DNA from: JAWCNN01 sp038848005
GTDB lineage: Archaea > Thermoproteota > Bathyarchaeia > Bathyarchaeales > Bathycorpusculaceae
DNA length: 42,678 nucleotides
Direction of reading: 5' to 3'
Assembly (NCBI GenBank): GCA_038848005.1
Contig: JAWCNZ010000014.1
Location: 1 to 42,678, forward strand
The notes beneath the pieces were generated by a model, which made no database searches, had not been told where the DNA came from, and was given only the letters and a program-made list of their open reading frames with translations. Below, piece by piece: positions 30,742 through 39,341 of the stretch (positions are counted from its first letter, which is position 1; each line of letters begins with the position of its first letter). The position numbers and the translations under genes are program-made.

Positions 30742-30781
30742 AAATGTTGTTGTGATGTGGGAATTTTAAACAACAACATTT
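30742..30781. repeat. 40-nt hairpin unit 2 of pair 2
   Basis: Perfect 12-bp arms AAATGTTGTTGT and ACAACAACATTT. Same 40-nt length and ends as units at 15089 and 15138; the arms are almost identical to those at 15138. Confidence 0.75.
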
Positions 30782-30870
30782 GGGGTGTATTTCTTTTTGA
30801 TATTTATTTTCTGTTCATAACATTTAATGCTTCCGATTCGGAATATGAAGGAGTGTTGGAGGAAATGCTG

Positions 30871-31098
30871 ATGGGTGGAATATCAACAGAGGTTGCCCGC
30901 CAAATAGCTTTGGACTTCCTTAGGCAAAAGAAGGGGACGGAGCGAATAGAAATTTCCACTGTTGAGAATAAAAATGGTTGTTGGGTGGTTAGGGGCACTT
31001 GTCCAATAGATTTGGAGGGGCATCCTTGGGCGGAGAAATTCGAGGTTGTTGTTGACCAAAAGGGGAAAATTAAGTCAACGGATTTCGCCCTTTTATAA
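30871..31098 (+). CDS. Small unrecognised protein (75 residues)
   Basis: ATG 30871 is preferred because GGAGG lies 8 nt upstream; ATG 30865 is too close, and the longer frame back to 30721 runs through the hairpin. The protein has an N-terminal helix (EVARQIALDFLRQKKG) and then a beta-rich part (IEISTVENKNGCWVVRGTC, then KFEVVVDQKGKIKSTDF), a layout like PepSY-type small domains. Family not certain. The stop overlaps the convergent ABC transporter gene by 6 nt. Confidence 0.6.
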   Translation: MGGISTEVARQIALDFLRQKKGTERIEISTVENKNGCWVVRGTCPIDLEGHPWAEKFEVVVDQKGKIKSTDFALL

Positions 31099-31779
31099 TG
31101 CGCCTTTTTCTTGAAGTTTTAATTCGCCTCCACGCATAGCGTAGACTGTATCTGCCACCTCAACCATTTTTTCGTCATGCGTCGCCACAATAACAGTCTT
31201 TTCGCCGTCATTTTTTATGTTGGATAGTATAGCAATTATTTCTTTGGCGGTTTCATGGTCAAGTTCGCCTGTAGGCTCATCCGCAATAACTAGTTCGGGG
31301 TTGTTGGCTAAGGCTCTTGCTATGGCTACACGTTGCATTTCGCCCATGCTTAACTCTTTAGGTCTGTGGTAAAGTCTGTTGCCTAAACCAACGCTTTCAA
31401 GAAGTTTCACAGCTCTCGCCCTTTGTTCTTCACTGGATTTGCCAGCCAAAGCCATCGGCAACTCCACATTTTCTAAAGCATTAAGCGTCGGCAACAAATT
31501 GAAAGTTTGAAACACAAAACCCATGTGGAAAAGCCTGATTTTTCTGCGTTCACTGTTTGACAAAAGCGAAGCGTCAACGTTGTCTATGAGGATTTTTCCA
31601 GAAGTTGGATAATCATTCAACCCGATAAGGTTCAAAAGCGTAGTTTTCCCCGAACCAGTTGGTCCAACTATTGCGACAAGCTGTTTTTCGCTAACTTCAA
31701 AATTAACCTTCTTAACAGCAACTATTTCCGAAGCGCCCAACCTGTATATTCTTGTCAAATCCACGGTTCTAATTTTCAT
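31093..31779 (-). CDS. ABC transporter ATP-binding protein (MacB/LolD type)
   Basis: A 228-residue ATPase. Walker A GPTGSGKTTL is at residues 39-48, the signature is LSMGEMQ, Walker B is LVIADEPTGELD, and the H-loop is VATHDEKM. It pairs with the FtsX-like permease just upstream (1-nt overlap), making a MacB-like exporter half-unit; two of each would form the complex. The substrate could be a lipid, peptide or surface protein; the adjacent surface protein at 33035 is a candidate partner by position only. Confidence 0.92.
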   Translation of the reverse strand: MKIRTVDLTRIYRLGASEIVAVKKVNFEVSEKQLVAIVGPTGSGKTTLLNLIGLNDYPTSGKILIDNVDASLLSNSERRKIRLFHMGFVFQTFNLLPTLNALENVELPMALAGKSSEEQRARAVKLLESVGLGNRLYHRPKELSMGEMQRVAIARALANNPELVIADEPTGELDHETAKEIIAILSNIKNDGEKTVIVATHDEKMVEVADTVYAMRGGELKLQEKGAL

Positions 31780-32945
31780 TAGTATTCAGCCCTTAGGATT
31801 TCGGAAATTCGAATTTTTGAAGCGTTTACTGCTGGGATTACGCCTCCAACGCAGCATGAAGCAACGACTAACCCTGCAACTTCAGCAATAAACAATGGCT
31901 GGGCAATGGCGAAAATGCTTGACAGGAACTGGTTGATTGGAATTGCCGTGTAAAAGCTTGCCAAAAAAGCGGCAACCACCACGCCAAAACCGATTCCCAA
32001 AAGGCTTCCCAAAAAACCAATTAGGGAATTTTCCAACAGTATTATTCGGAAAATATGGCTGAAACGTGCGCCCATAGCGTCTAAAGTTGCAAAATCCCTT
32101 CTTCTTTCTGAAACGCTCATAATTCCCACAATAGCCGTCAAAACCATGCTTAAAAACAAGAGGATTATTTGAATTGCAATTTTCCAGCTTTCCACAAAGT
32201 CAACAATGGGCTTTGTTAATGCATTACGCTCCTCATCCGTTAAAGCCATCACGTAGGCTATTTTGTTTTCAATTTCGCTTGCAACTTCATCTTGCACAAC
32301 GCCCTCTTTGGAATCTACAACCGCCATGCTTATGAATCCGTTATATCTGAAAACGTTTTGAGCCTCTTCCAAACTCATAATCACCGAACGTCCAAGAAGG
32401 GCGGAAGGGCCTTCAACAATTCCACAGACATTGAATTCCTTTCCGCCTATGGCTATCTTTGAACCAACAGAAATGCCATATTGGTCAGCTATTGAACAGC
32501 CAACAACGACTTCATCTGTAGAATTTTCCATGGGCATCCGACCCTTCAGCATTGTGGAGTCTATCATCAACGACCATTCTTTAATTGGCAAGCCTATGGT
32601 TACGTTAGCAGGCATTAGAGTTGGGTTTTCTCCAAACTCAAATCCGAAAACCACTATCATTGGAACAACCTTTTCAACACTGCCAATCGCTTTTATGCTG
32701 TCAACTGCATTTTGTTGAAAAATTCCGCCTATTGGAAATCCTTGAATTACAATTGCTTTTCTCGGCACAACAACGATTTTCCCACGGAAAAACACGTTCA
32801 TTTCCGTCACGATTTCCACATACCTTGAAGTTGTAGCACCAACCGCAATTATGAAGCATGTGGCAATGGCTACTCCAAAAATGCAAAGCGAAGTTCGAAG
32901 TTTTCTGTGAGTTAAGTTTCTTAGGCAGATCGTTGCCAAACGCAT
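31779..32945 (-). CDS. ABC transporter permease (MacB/FtsX family)
   Basis: A 388-residue protein with the typical order: one N-terminal helix (about residues 18-40, TSLCIFGVAIATCFIIAVGA), a large extracytoplasmic MacB-PCD-like domain (about 45-260), then three helices. SVSERRRDFATLDAMGA between helices 2 and 3 is the FtsX motif. ATG 32945; its stop overlaps the ATPase start. No periplasmic partner protein is found nearby. Confidence 0.88.
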   Translation of the reverse strand: MRLATICLRNLTHRKLRTSLCIFGVAIATCFIIAVGATTSRYVEIVTEMNVFFRGKIVVVPRKAIVIQGFPIGGIFQQNAVDSIKAIGSVEKVVPMIVVFGFEFGENPTLMPANVTIGLPIKEWSLMIDSTMLKGRMPMENSTDEVVVGCSIADQYGISVGSKIAIGGKEFNVCGIVEGPSALLGRSVIMSLEEAQNVFRYNGFISMAVVDSKEGVVQDEVASEIENKIAYVMALTDEERNALTKPIVDFVESWKIAIQIILLFLSMVLTAIVGIMSVSERRRDFATLDAMGARFSHIFRIILLENSLIGFLGSLLGIGFGVVVAAFLASFYTAIPINQFLSSIFAIAQPLFIAEVAGLVVASCCVGGVIPAVNASKIRISEILRAEY

Positions 32946-32971
32946 TTAGGTTCTTCCCTTTTTATTAGCGT

Positions 32972-32982
32972 ATTATTTAAAT
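32972..32982 (+). promoter_or_regulatory. Probable TATA box of the surface protein gene
   Basis: ATTATTTAAAT about 55 nt before GTG 33035; CATTTAAAG at 32991 is an alternative. SD GGGTGA lies 7 nt before the GTG. Confidence 0.4.
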
Positions 32983-33034
32983 GGGTAAAGCATTTAAAGA
33001 CATTACCATAGAAATGTAGGCGGGTGAATAAAAC

Positions 33035-35191
33035 GTGAAAAAATTTGTTTCCACAGCAAGAATTGGAGTAATTTGCCTAACAATTCTGATGACTTTAGGA
33101 TTCAGCTACACACCAATATATGCCATGTCAAGCGCCGCACTCACAAATGTTGAGATGATGTTTATAGTCTATCCAGAGGGAACTGTCGAATTGTTGGGAA
33201 GGGGCAACTCAACCATTGAAAACCCATCCATGGGCAACTCAACCATTGAGTTAAATGTAAAATGTGGCCGAAGTGGCGACCAATACAACGTTCTCTCAGA
33301 TTTTACATTTACAATTCCACCAGAAAACGCAACAGCTTTTCCATTCAACGCCACAACAGCAACACTAAATATAAAATGCGAAAATAACGTAACAACCACC
33401 ACGCTGGACGCCTCCCTAAAACTATGTGACTCGTTCGGCGGGATGAGCTTCAAGAGTTTTCCATTTAACTCCACAGACCTATTAATAACTGGAAGCTACG
33501 CAGAACAAAGATTTAATGGAACAATAACCATACATTTGATTCCAGGCTTAACACTCGGCAACATCCACGTGAATTTCGAAGGCAACCTCACACATGTTGT
33601 TCTCAGCGATTCCATAAGAGTTTACTACAATTGCACCATGCCAATAGAGTTTCCAGAATTAAATGCAACATCAATTCACTGGTTCTTAGAATGGTTTAAC
33701 AGTACAATTCCAGGAACAGCGGAAGGCTCACTTTACGACATGACTGGAGGAATGCTAATTTGCACAACATTTAATACAACACTAACGCCCATAGACAACA
33801 ACTGTGCAGATGTTGGATTCTTTGTTGTCGTCAAAGCCGCCGAAGGCGACTTCATTCAACTTTTATCAAACATATTAAAAAGCGGAGGCATAAGCATTCC
33901 ATACATGGGCGACCCGTACCCGCTTATCAACGCCGCTGTATACTCCGTAATAAACGCTAGTTTTTCAATGTCTTACTACAAATCAAGCAAAACCATTAAT
34001 TTTAACTCAAATTTGGTGCAGAACTTTACAGAATGGCAAAAAATGTATAGTGAAGTTTTAATTGGCATGCCTCAGCTGCAACCACACATTCAATCACTGC
34101 TAAACACAACGTACACGTCAATCTACTCCTTTACAGAAAAAATCGCCTATTCCAATGGAAAAGTCACGTACAACGGAAACTACCTTTTCACCGGCGATTT
34201 AAACGCGCAAGTCAACCACGCTAAAAACGTATATGTGGATATGATAAATGCAACCATGCCTGAACCTGAATGGCTAATCAACACTATAAAAAGCACCGAC
34301 ATAAACATAACAAACTTGTGGTTTAACCTAAAAATGAACAGCACATTTCAACAGTTGAGTTTCAGCGGCTTAAAGTTTGTGCCTCCAGTCAATTACATAA
34401 ACTCTACAGCGTTCAAGCTTGAAGATTTCTTCAATGTTACAACGGCAATGTTTGGAGGCGATCCGGAACCTCCAAGATTTAATGAAACGCTTAAACTGGT
34501 AGTTCAAGGGGGCGGCAACGGAACCCACACGGTCACGGTGCATTTTAACCCCGAGGAAGTGCCCGAGCCAGACGAATTCTTAAACGAAAACACTTTGGTA
34601 TGGAACAATCAAAGCATAAGCAAACTCAAACATTTAATCTTCCAAGTTTGGGATGGAAAAGCCGAAAAAGTCTATAACCCAACATTAATCACTCCAACAA
34701 CTCCATACACAATTAATGCCACGCGAGAGGCTTTATGTATCTTAAGTATAAACCATCTATCAAAATCTGTAATAATAAACATTAAAAATGCAACATTGCC
34801 CGATGCGCCTCTGCCGAAAGCTTACAACTTTTCAGGAATTTGTGTACAAATTTTGTCAACGGAAGATGTAATCATTAACGCCACACTGCGCATTTACTAC
34901 TCGCCTGAACAACTATCAAAGTTGGGACTCGACGAGCTAAGCTTAAAAATATTCTATTTCAACGTGACATCTAATCAATGGGAAGAAATGAAAACCACAT
35001 TGAACACATCTGAGTATTATGTGGAGACAACCATTAGCCATCTCAGTTTATGGGCGCTTTTTGCAGAACCTATCATACCAATATGGCAGGAATGGTGGTT
35101 CCAGGCAACCATAGCAGTGATTGCAATTGCTGTAATAGTTGCGGCTGCGCTTTTCATTGTAAAGAAAAAAGCAGAAAAGGCGAAGCCTTAA
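33035..35191 (+). CDS. Large surface protein with C-terminal anchor
   Basis: A 718-residue exported protein. A basic N terminus and hydrophobic helix (IGVICLTILMTLGFS) form the signal; cleavage is likely after TPIYA. The outer part is rich in Asn, Thr and Ser with many N-glycosylation-type sequons. Near the C terminus (about residues 600-680) is a domain often found before archaeal anchors (LRIYYSPEQLSKLGLDE and YVETTISHLSLWALF). A membrane helix (WWFQATIAVIAIAVIVAAALF) and KKKAEKAKP end it. An 18-nt direct repeat near the start duplicates GNSTIE. It is divergent from the ABC exporter; partner status is only positional. Confidence 0.75.
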   Translation: MKKFVSTARIGVICLTILMTLGFSYTPIYAMSSAALTNVEMMFIVYPEGTVELLGRGNSTIENPSMGNSTIELNVKCGRSGDQYNVLSDFTFTIPPENATAFPFNATTATLNIKCENNVTTTTLDASLKLCDSFGGMSFKSFPFNSTDLLITGSYAEQRFNGTITIHLIPGLTLGNIHVNFEGNLTHVVLSDSIRVYYNCTMPIEFPELNATSIHWFLEWFNSTIPGTAEGSLYDMTGGMLICTTFNTTLTPIDNNCADVGFFVVVKAAEGDFIQLLSNILKSGGISIPYMGDPYPLINAAVYSVINASFSMSYYKSSKTINFNSNLVQNFTEWQKMYSEVLIGMPQLQPHIQSLLNTTYTSIYSFTEKIAYSNGKVTYNGNYLFTGDLNAQVNHAKNVYVDMINATMPEPEWLINTIKSTDINITNLWFNLKMNSTFQQLSFSGLKFVPPVNYINSTAFKLEDFFNVTTAMFGGDPEPPRFNETLKLVVQGGGNGTHTVTVHFNPEEVPEPDEFLNENTLVWNNQSISKLKHLIFQVWDGKAEKVYNPTLITPTTPYTINATREALCILSINHLSKSVIINIKNATLPDAPLPKAYNFSGICVQILSTEDVIINATLRIYYSPEQLSKLGLDELSLKIFYFNVTSNQWEEMKTTLNTSEYYVETTISHLSLWALFAEPIIPIWQEWWFQATIAVIAIAVIVAAALFIVKKKAEKAKP
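33202..33249 (+). repeat. 18-nt direct repeat, in-frame duplication
   Basis: GGGCAACTCAACCATTGA occurs at 33202 and 33232, period 30 nt, encoding GNSTIE twice. It looks like a small in-frame expansion in the surface protein. Confidence 0.65.
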
Positions 35192-35199
35192 AATAGCCA

Positions 35200-35221
35200 C
35201 CTTTTTCTATTTTATTTCCGT
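35200..35221 (+). terminator. T-rich terminator after the surface protein gene
   Basis: CACCTTTTTCTATTTTATTT starts about 10 nt past the stop. Archaeal termination at T-tracts is expected, and a separate promoter (TTATAAAGGGATAAT) follows for the next gene. Confidence 0.5.
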
Positions 35222-35268
35222 AAATTATAAAGGGATAATCAATTATCTTTGTATTTGGTGTTTATGGT

Positions 35269-35748
35269 TTGTTCCAAAAAATTCTTGTGCCATTAGACGG
35301 TTCTGAGCATTCATTAAAAGCCTTGGATATAGCCGTCCAAATAGCCAAAAAATTTAATGGAAAAATAACGTTGATTCACGTGTATTCCGTCGCTGTCAGA
35401 CCAGTCATAGTTCCTGAACCAACCACTCTTACGCCTCCAGGCTTTCCATTCATGACTTCGTCGGAAATTTCAAAGGTTGATGAAGTTGCCCGCAAAACTG
35501 GCAGCAATATTTTATTGGATGGTGAACAGCGGGTTAGGGCTGAAGGTGTCCCGGTTGAAACTTTACTTAGGGAAGGCCACACAGTTCAGGAGATTGTTAA
35601 AATTGCGAGGGAAGGCATGTTTGATTTGATAGTTATGGGAGCTAGAGGCATAAGCAAGATAAGAGAATTGCTTTTGGGAAGCGTAAGCGATGGCGTAATT
35701 CATCATGCGCCATGTCCAGTTTTGGTTGTTAAATTGGCTCGGCAATGA
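35269..35748 (+). CDS. Universal stress protein (UspA family)
   Basis: A 159-residue soluble protein of the UspA fold. ILVPLDGSEHSLKALD is the typical first strand and helix, and the ATP-binding motif Gx2Gx9GS appears as MGARGISKIRELLLGS near residues 124-139, followed by CPVLVV. ATP binding is therefore likely. TTG start at 35269; a nearby ATG is out of frame. Overlaps the convergent radical SAM gene by 20 nt. Confidence 0.92.
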   Translation: MFQKILVPLDGSEHSLKALDIAVQIAKKFNGKITLIHVYSVAVRPVIVPEPTTLTPPGFPFMTSSEISKVDEVARKTGSNILLDGEQRVRAEGVPVETLLREGHTVQEIVKIAREGMFDLIVMGARGISKIRELLLGSVSDGVIHHAPCPVLVVKLARQ

Positions 35749-36739
35749 ACAGGTTATGTTTGTTAGCCACAATTTTAGCCTTCAACCTAGCTTCAACAGG
35801 AATTTCCCAAGCGTTAATTAAAGTTATGCTTCTATCTCCTTTGCTTGTTACAGCCAATTTTTCGCCTCTAAGCCAGCCCGGTCCAACAACTTCAACCCTA
35901 ACAGTTTCAAATTTCCTGTAAGGTATTGGAAACATAAACCGCTTGTGGATTCCAAAATCTTCTGGTTTAAGCACAAGCTTTACACCAAACTTTTTCTCCC
36001 ATACTCTTAACTGTTCATAAAATTTCTTCCATGAAATGGGTTTAACGCCCTTAACTTTTCTTCCATGTTTATGCGCCTCGTATTTTTGAATTCCTAAAGG
36101 GGGAAACTTTTTTCCAATGCCTAAACTGGTGGCTAAACTGATTATTTTAGGAATTTCGGCATCGTTTACGCTTGGAATCCAAACTGGTGTGATGAGCAAT
36201 TCGGTTTTTGTGTTTGAAACGATGTGTTGCGCTAGCTGAACAACTTTTTCGCTGTCGTACCAGTCCGTGTCAGCTAACGCCCTAGCCAATTTTGGCTCTA
36301 AGGCATCCAAAGACAAGTTTATGCGTGTTAAACCAGCGCTTGAAAGCCTATCAACAAGTTTTGTGTTTAGGGTGGAGCCATGCGTCTGCATAGAAATTGT
36401 TTCCACTCCTTGAATTTGGCTTAATCCATGAACCAACTCAACAATTTTTGGATAGGTAATGGGGTCTCCAACCGTGTCTATGTGCGCCTCCACGTGACGC
36501 CTACCCTTAAAAGCCACGATTTTCTCAAATTCTTCGAGGAGATAATCAACTGGAACAATATACTCTGTTTGACGCAATTTTGATTTTGGACCCGCATTTG
36601 TAGAGCAAAACACACATGAAAGCGGACATGTCGAAGTTGGACGAACCTGAACGAGGTTTGTTCCCCTATCAATTAAGCCGAAGGCTATACAGCCAACAAG
36701 CGGAATCGGAGCTGAAACTTCAAAGACGCATCTTTCCAT
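35729..36739 (-). CDS. Radical SAM protein
   Basis: A radical SAM enzyme of 336 residues from ATG 36739. The iron-sulphur triad is CPLSCVFC (Cys38, Cys42, Cys45), followed by DTVGDP and a TIM-barrel pattern. The C-terminal part, VEVVGPGWLRGEKLAVTS, resembles a TRAM-like RNA-binding domain. An earlier ATG at 36811 sits too close to a TATA-like TTTTAAAA and gives an N terminus unlike family members, so I prefer 36739. The substrate is unknown to me; RNA or tRNA modification is an inference from the tail. Divergent from deoxyhypusine synthase. Confidence 0.82.
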   Translation of the reverse strand: MERCVFEVSAPIPLVGCIAFGLIDRGTNLVQVRPTSTCPLSCVFCSTNAGPKSKLRQTEYIVPVDYLLEEFEKIVAFKGRRHVEAHIDTVGDPITYPKIVELVHGLSQIQGVETISMQTHGSTLNTKLVDRLSSAGLTRINLSLDALEPKLARALADTDWYDSEKVVQLAQHIVSNTKTELLITPVWIPSVNDAEIPKIISLATSLGIGKKFPPLGIQKYEAHKHGRKVKGVKPISWKKFYEQLRVWEKKFGVKLVLKPEDFGIHKRFMFPIPYRKFETVRVEVVGPGWLRGEKLAVTSKGDRSITLINAWEIPVEARLKAKIVANKHNLFIAEPI

Positions 36740-36873
36740 AACGGCGCCACACAAGATTTTATAATGCAAACTAAATGTGCTTCGCCCTATTTCCATTTTT
36801 CCACAAACCATGTCAGAAAAGCTTTTTTAAAATTCCGCTATAAAATAGAAATTAAGATTTGGTGTGAAATCGA

Positions 36874-37893
36874 ATGCAGAGAAAAGACCTCCTTTTAGAA
36901 CCAGTGAAACACATAAAAATAAACGGAAAATTCACGGTAGACCAACTAATTCAGCAGTTCCGCAATTCTGGTTCTTTCGGAGCTGGAAGACTCGCAACTG
37001 CATGCGACATATACGAGCGGATGCTACGCGACAGCGAATGCACAATATTTTTGGCTTTGGCTGGAGCCGTCGTCCCAGCTGGAATGCGCACTTTAATAGC
37101 TGACATCATCCGCAAAAGGCTTGTGGACGTCGTTGTAAGCACAGGAGCAAACATGGTTCACGATGCAATGGAAGCCCTAGGTGGACACCATTATAAGGGA
37201 CACTGGTCTGTTGACGACTACATGCTTTACAAATACCACATATACCGCATATACGATGTTTTCGTGCCAGAAGAAGACTTCATCAAACTGGACTATAAAC
37301 TTGTGGAAATATACGACGAAATAGCAGATGAAAACATTGGACGAAGCCTCTCATCAAAAGAGTTCGCATGGGAACTTGGCAAAAGACTTAAAGACCCAAA
37401 CTCCATTTTGCGAGCAGCCTACGAAGCCGACGTGCCAATTTTCCTTCCAGCAGTCCGCGACTCAGAGTTTGGCTATATTCACTGGCTTCACACTTCAAGA
37501 AGAAACCGTTCAAACGTGCTGGTGCTGGACGCCTTCAAAGACGTGCCTCAAATAGCCAACATCTGCAAGTGTTCTCCCAAAAACGGCATGATAGTCATCG
37601 GCGGCGGAGTACCCAGAAACACGGTTCAATCAGCAGCTTTAGCATCAAAAAAGGGCATGGACTACGCCATAATAATAACCATGGACCGCCCCGAAACCGG
37701 CGGATTATCAGGCTCAACAGTGGAAGAAACCGTAAGCTGGGGAAAAGTGAAAAGCAAAGCAAACAAGGTTATGGTTATAGGCGACGCCACCATAATTCTT
37801 CCATTAATAATAGCTTCAATCGTTGAAAGAATAGGCGAAGAGTTTAAGCGGACACCTCCAGTCAAAAACAATCAACAAGAGGCGCATAAATGA
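36874..37893 (+). CDS. dys: Deoxyhypusine synthase
   Basis: Transfers the aminobutyl group of spermidine to a lysine of translation factor aIF5A. Key pieces: NSGSFGAGRLATACDIYE at residues 31-48, STGANMVHDA at 89-98, the GGGVPRN loop at 243-249, DRPETGGLSGS at 271-281, and SWGKVK, in which Lys291 corresponds to the catalytic lysine of the human enzyme. Length is 339 residues, standard. TATA-like TATAAAA near 36840. The next gene overlaps its stop (ATGA). Confidence 0.94.
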   Translation: MQRKDLLLEPVKHIKINGKFTVDQLIQQFRNSGSFGAGRLATACDIYERMLRDSECTIFLALAGAVVPAGMRTLIADIIRKRLVDVVVSTGANMVHDAMEALGGHHYKGHWSVDDYMLYKYHIYRIYDVFVPEEDFIKLDYKLVEIYDEIADENIGRSLSSKEFAWELGKRLKDPNSILRAAYEADVPIFLPAVRDSEFGYIHWLHTSRRNRSNVLVLDAFKDVPQIANICKCSPKNGMIVIGGGVPRNTVQSAALASKKGMDYAIIITMDRPETGGLSGSTVEETVSWGKVKSKANKVMVIGDATIILPLIIASIVERIGEEFKRTPPVKNNQQEAHK

Positions 37894-38120
37894 AGGCGAA
37901 ACAGAAGTTTTGCGGAAACTGCGACAGCCATAACGCATACAACTACCCAAACGAAGTGTTCTGTTCAAAACGCTTCTGCAAAAACGAAAACCCAATAGTA
38001 CCAACATTGTGGTGCTGCCCAGAATGGAACCAAAGCAACCAAGAATGCCACTGCATAAAAGAAGCAACAAAAAATCAAAACAAAAACAGCTCCCAATTTT
38101 ATTTCTCAACAAAACACTAA
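37890..38120 (+). CDS. Small Cys-rich, probably zinc-binding protein
   Basis: A 76-residue protein with seven or more cysteines: FCGNCDSHN, then VFCSKRFCKNE, CCPEW and ECHC. Two metal sites are plausible. The tail is rich in Asn, Gln and Lys. ATG overlaps the deoxyhypusine synthase stop, so it is translated with it. No family recognised. Confidence 0.65.
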   Translation: MKAKQKFCGNCDSHNAYNYPNEVFCSKRFCKNENPIVPTLWCCPEWNQSNQECHCIKEATKNQNKNSSQFYFSTKH

Positions 38121-38153
38121 AGTATTACAAAATAACCTCTCAATTTGATGTAC

Positions 38154-38226
38154 AGCCCGGTGGTGTAGCGGTCAAGCATGGAGGCCTCTGGAGCCTCTGA
38201 CGAGAGTTCGAATCTCTCCCGGGCTA
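38154..38226 (+). tRNA. tRNA-Gln(CTG), no intron
   Basis: Acceptor AGCCCGG (38154-38160) pairs with CCGGGCT (38219-38225), discriminator A. Anticodon stem GAGGC/GCCTC, loop CTCTGGA, anticodon CTG. T arm GAGAG/CTCTC with TTCGAAT. CCA is not encoded (the next bases are TCA). Confidence 0.92.
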
Positions 38227-38256
38227 TCAACCCAAAACCTGTCAAACGGTGTCCAA

Positions 38257-39321
38257 ATGAAACAAAAAATTAAGAAACTAACCGAGACTAGTAAGCAAGT
38301 TATTTTGGATTGCGCCATAGAGAATGGCGCTATTGTGGCTGCTAACTGTTTTAAGGAGTATTTTCCAAAAGAGGCTAAACATTACACTTACGTTTGGCCG
38401 AGAGACGCCTCTTTTGCGTGTGTGGCAGCTGACATTTTAGGAATTGAAGTCATCCAAGAAAGGTTTTTTGATTGGTGTTTGCGTAGGGCGGAGGGGTTTG
38501 TGAACGGCGGGTTGTTTTATGAAAACTATTTTGTTAACGGCTTGAAAGCGTCTGGACGTTTTCAGCCGGACCAGACTGGCTCGGTTTTGTGGGCGGTTTG
38601 GCATCACTTTAAAGGCAATATGAAAGGCTTTTCAAAGTATGAGGGACTTGTGCGGAAAGCCGCTGATGGAATATGCTCAAAATGGAACGGTGACCATTTC
38701 ACGGTTGTTACAAACGATTTGTGGGAGGAACGCCTAGCATTTCCAGATTTAAAGGAAAACTTCACCTATTCCTTGGCAGCTTGCATCGGCGGTTTAGAAC
38801 GTGCCAACGAGCTTTTGCCAAACGAGAAATGGGTTAAAACGGCAAGAGAAATGCGTAAACGCCTAGAAAAACACTTTGACAAGTACTTTTTCAGAAGCTG
38901 CGGTGAAATCAGTGATAAGCGGATAGACGCTTCCATGCTTGGGCTTGTTTATCCCTTCGAGGTTTTCCAGCCCGACGATCCAAGGGTTGTCGCCACCGTG
39001 AAGGAAATAGAGAAAAAACTTGTGGTTAACGGTGGAGTGCATAGATACGAAAACGACGATTATGACGGTTGGATTTGGGAGACAATGCACAGAAACAAAG
39101 GCGCTGGAGCTTGGCCCATCCTAAACTTTTGGATGAGCATTTACTACGCCAAATTGGGCGACAAAAGAAAAGCCCTTCAGTATTACAATTGGGTTCTCAA
39201 AAAAGTTGACAGGTTTATTCCAGAACAAATCTTTGACAATCCACTGCAAGTTTCGGTAAGCCCACTCTGCTGGAGCCATGCAATGTTCATAATCGCCAGC
39301 AGAGAACTCGGTTACCTATAA
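38257..39321 (+). CDS. GH15 glucoamylase-like protein 1 (catalytic domain only)
   Basis: An (alpha/alpha)6-barrel glycoside hydrolase of family 15, expected to remove glucose from alpha-glucan ends. The substrate loop TYVWPRDASFA is at about residues 44-54, the catalytic acid in NDLWEER (Glu157 or Glu158) and the catalytic base in FIPEQ (Glu323), followed by PLCWSHAMF. At 354 residues it lacks the N-terminal beta-sandwich of typical prokaryotic members. No signal peptide, so cytoplasmic. Next to a GH57 enzyme and a glycogen-synthase-like gene, so glycogen breakdown is likely. Confidence 0.88.
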   Translation: MKQKIKKLTETSKQVILDCAIENGAIVAANCFKEYFPKEAKHYTYVWPRDASFACVAADILGIEVIQERFFDWCLRRAEGFVNGGLFYENYFVNGLKASGRFQPDQTGSVLWAVWHHFKGNMKGFSKYEGLVRKAADGICSKWNGDHFTVVTNDLWEERLAFPDLKENFTYSLAACIGGLERANELLPNEKWVKTAREMRKRLEKHFDKYFFRSCGEISDKRIDASMLGLVYPFEVFQPDDPRVVATVKEIEKKLVVNGGVHRYENDDYDGWIWETMHRNKGAGAWPILNFWMSIYYAKLGDKRKALQYYNWVLKKVDRFIPEQIFDNPLQVSVSPLCWSHAMFIIASRELGYL

Positions 39322-39341
39322 ACTTAGGGGTAAAACCATTT

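Noticed and set aside
30721..30870. N-terminal extension of the small protein at 30871
   Set aside because: It runs through the perfect hairpin and lacks a plausible ribosome site; GGAGG fits ATG 30871.
36740..36811. Longer N-terminus of the radical SAM protein (ATG 36811)
   Set aside because: It begins about 20 nt from a TATA-like sequence, upstream of the expected transcript start, and adds residues unlike the family.
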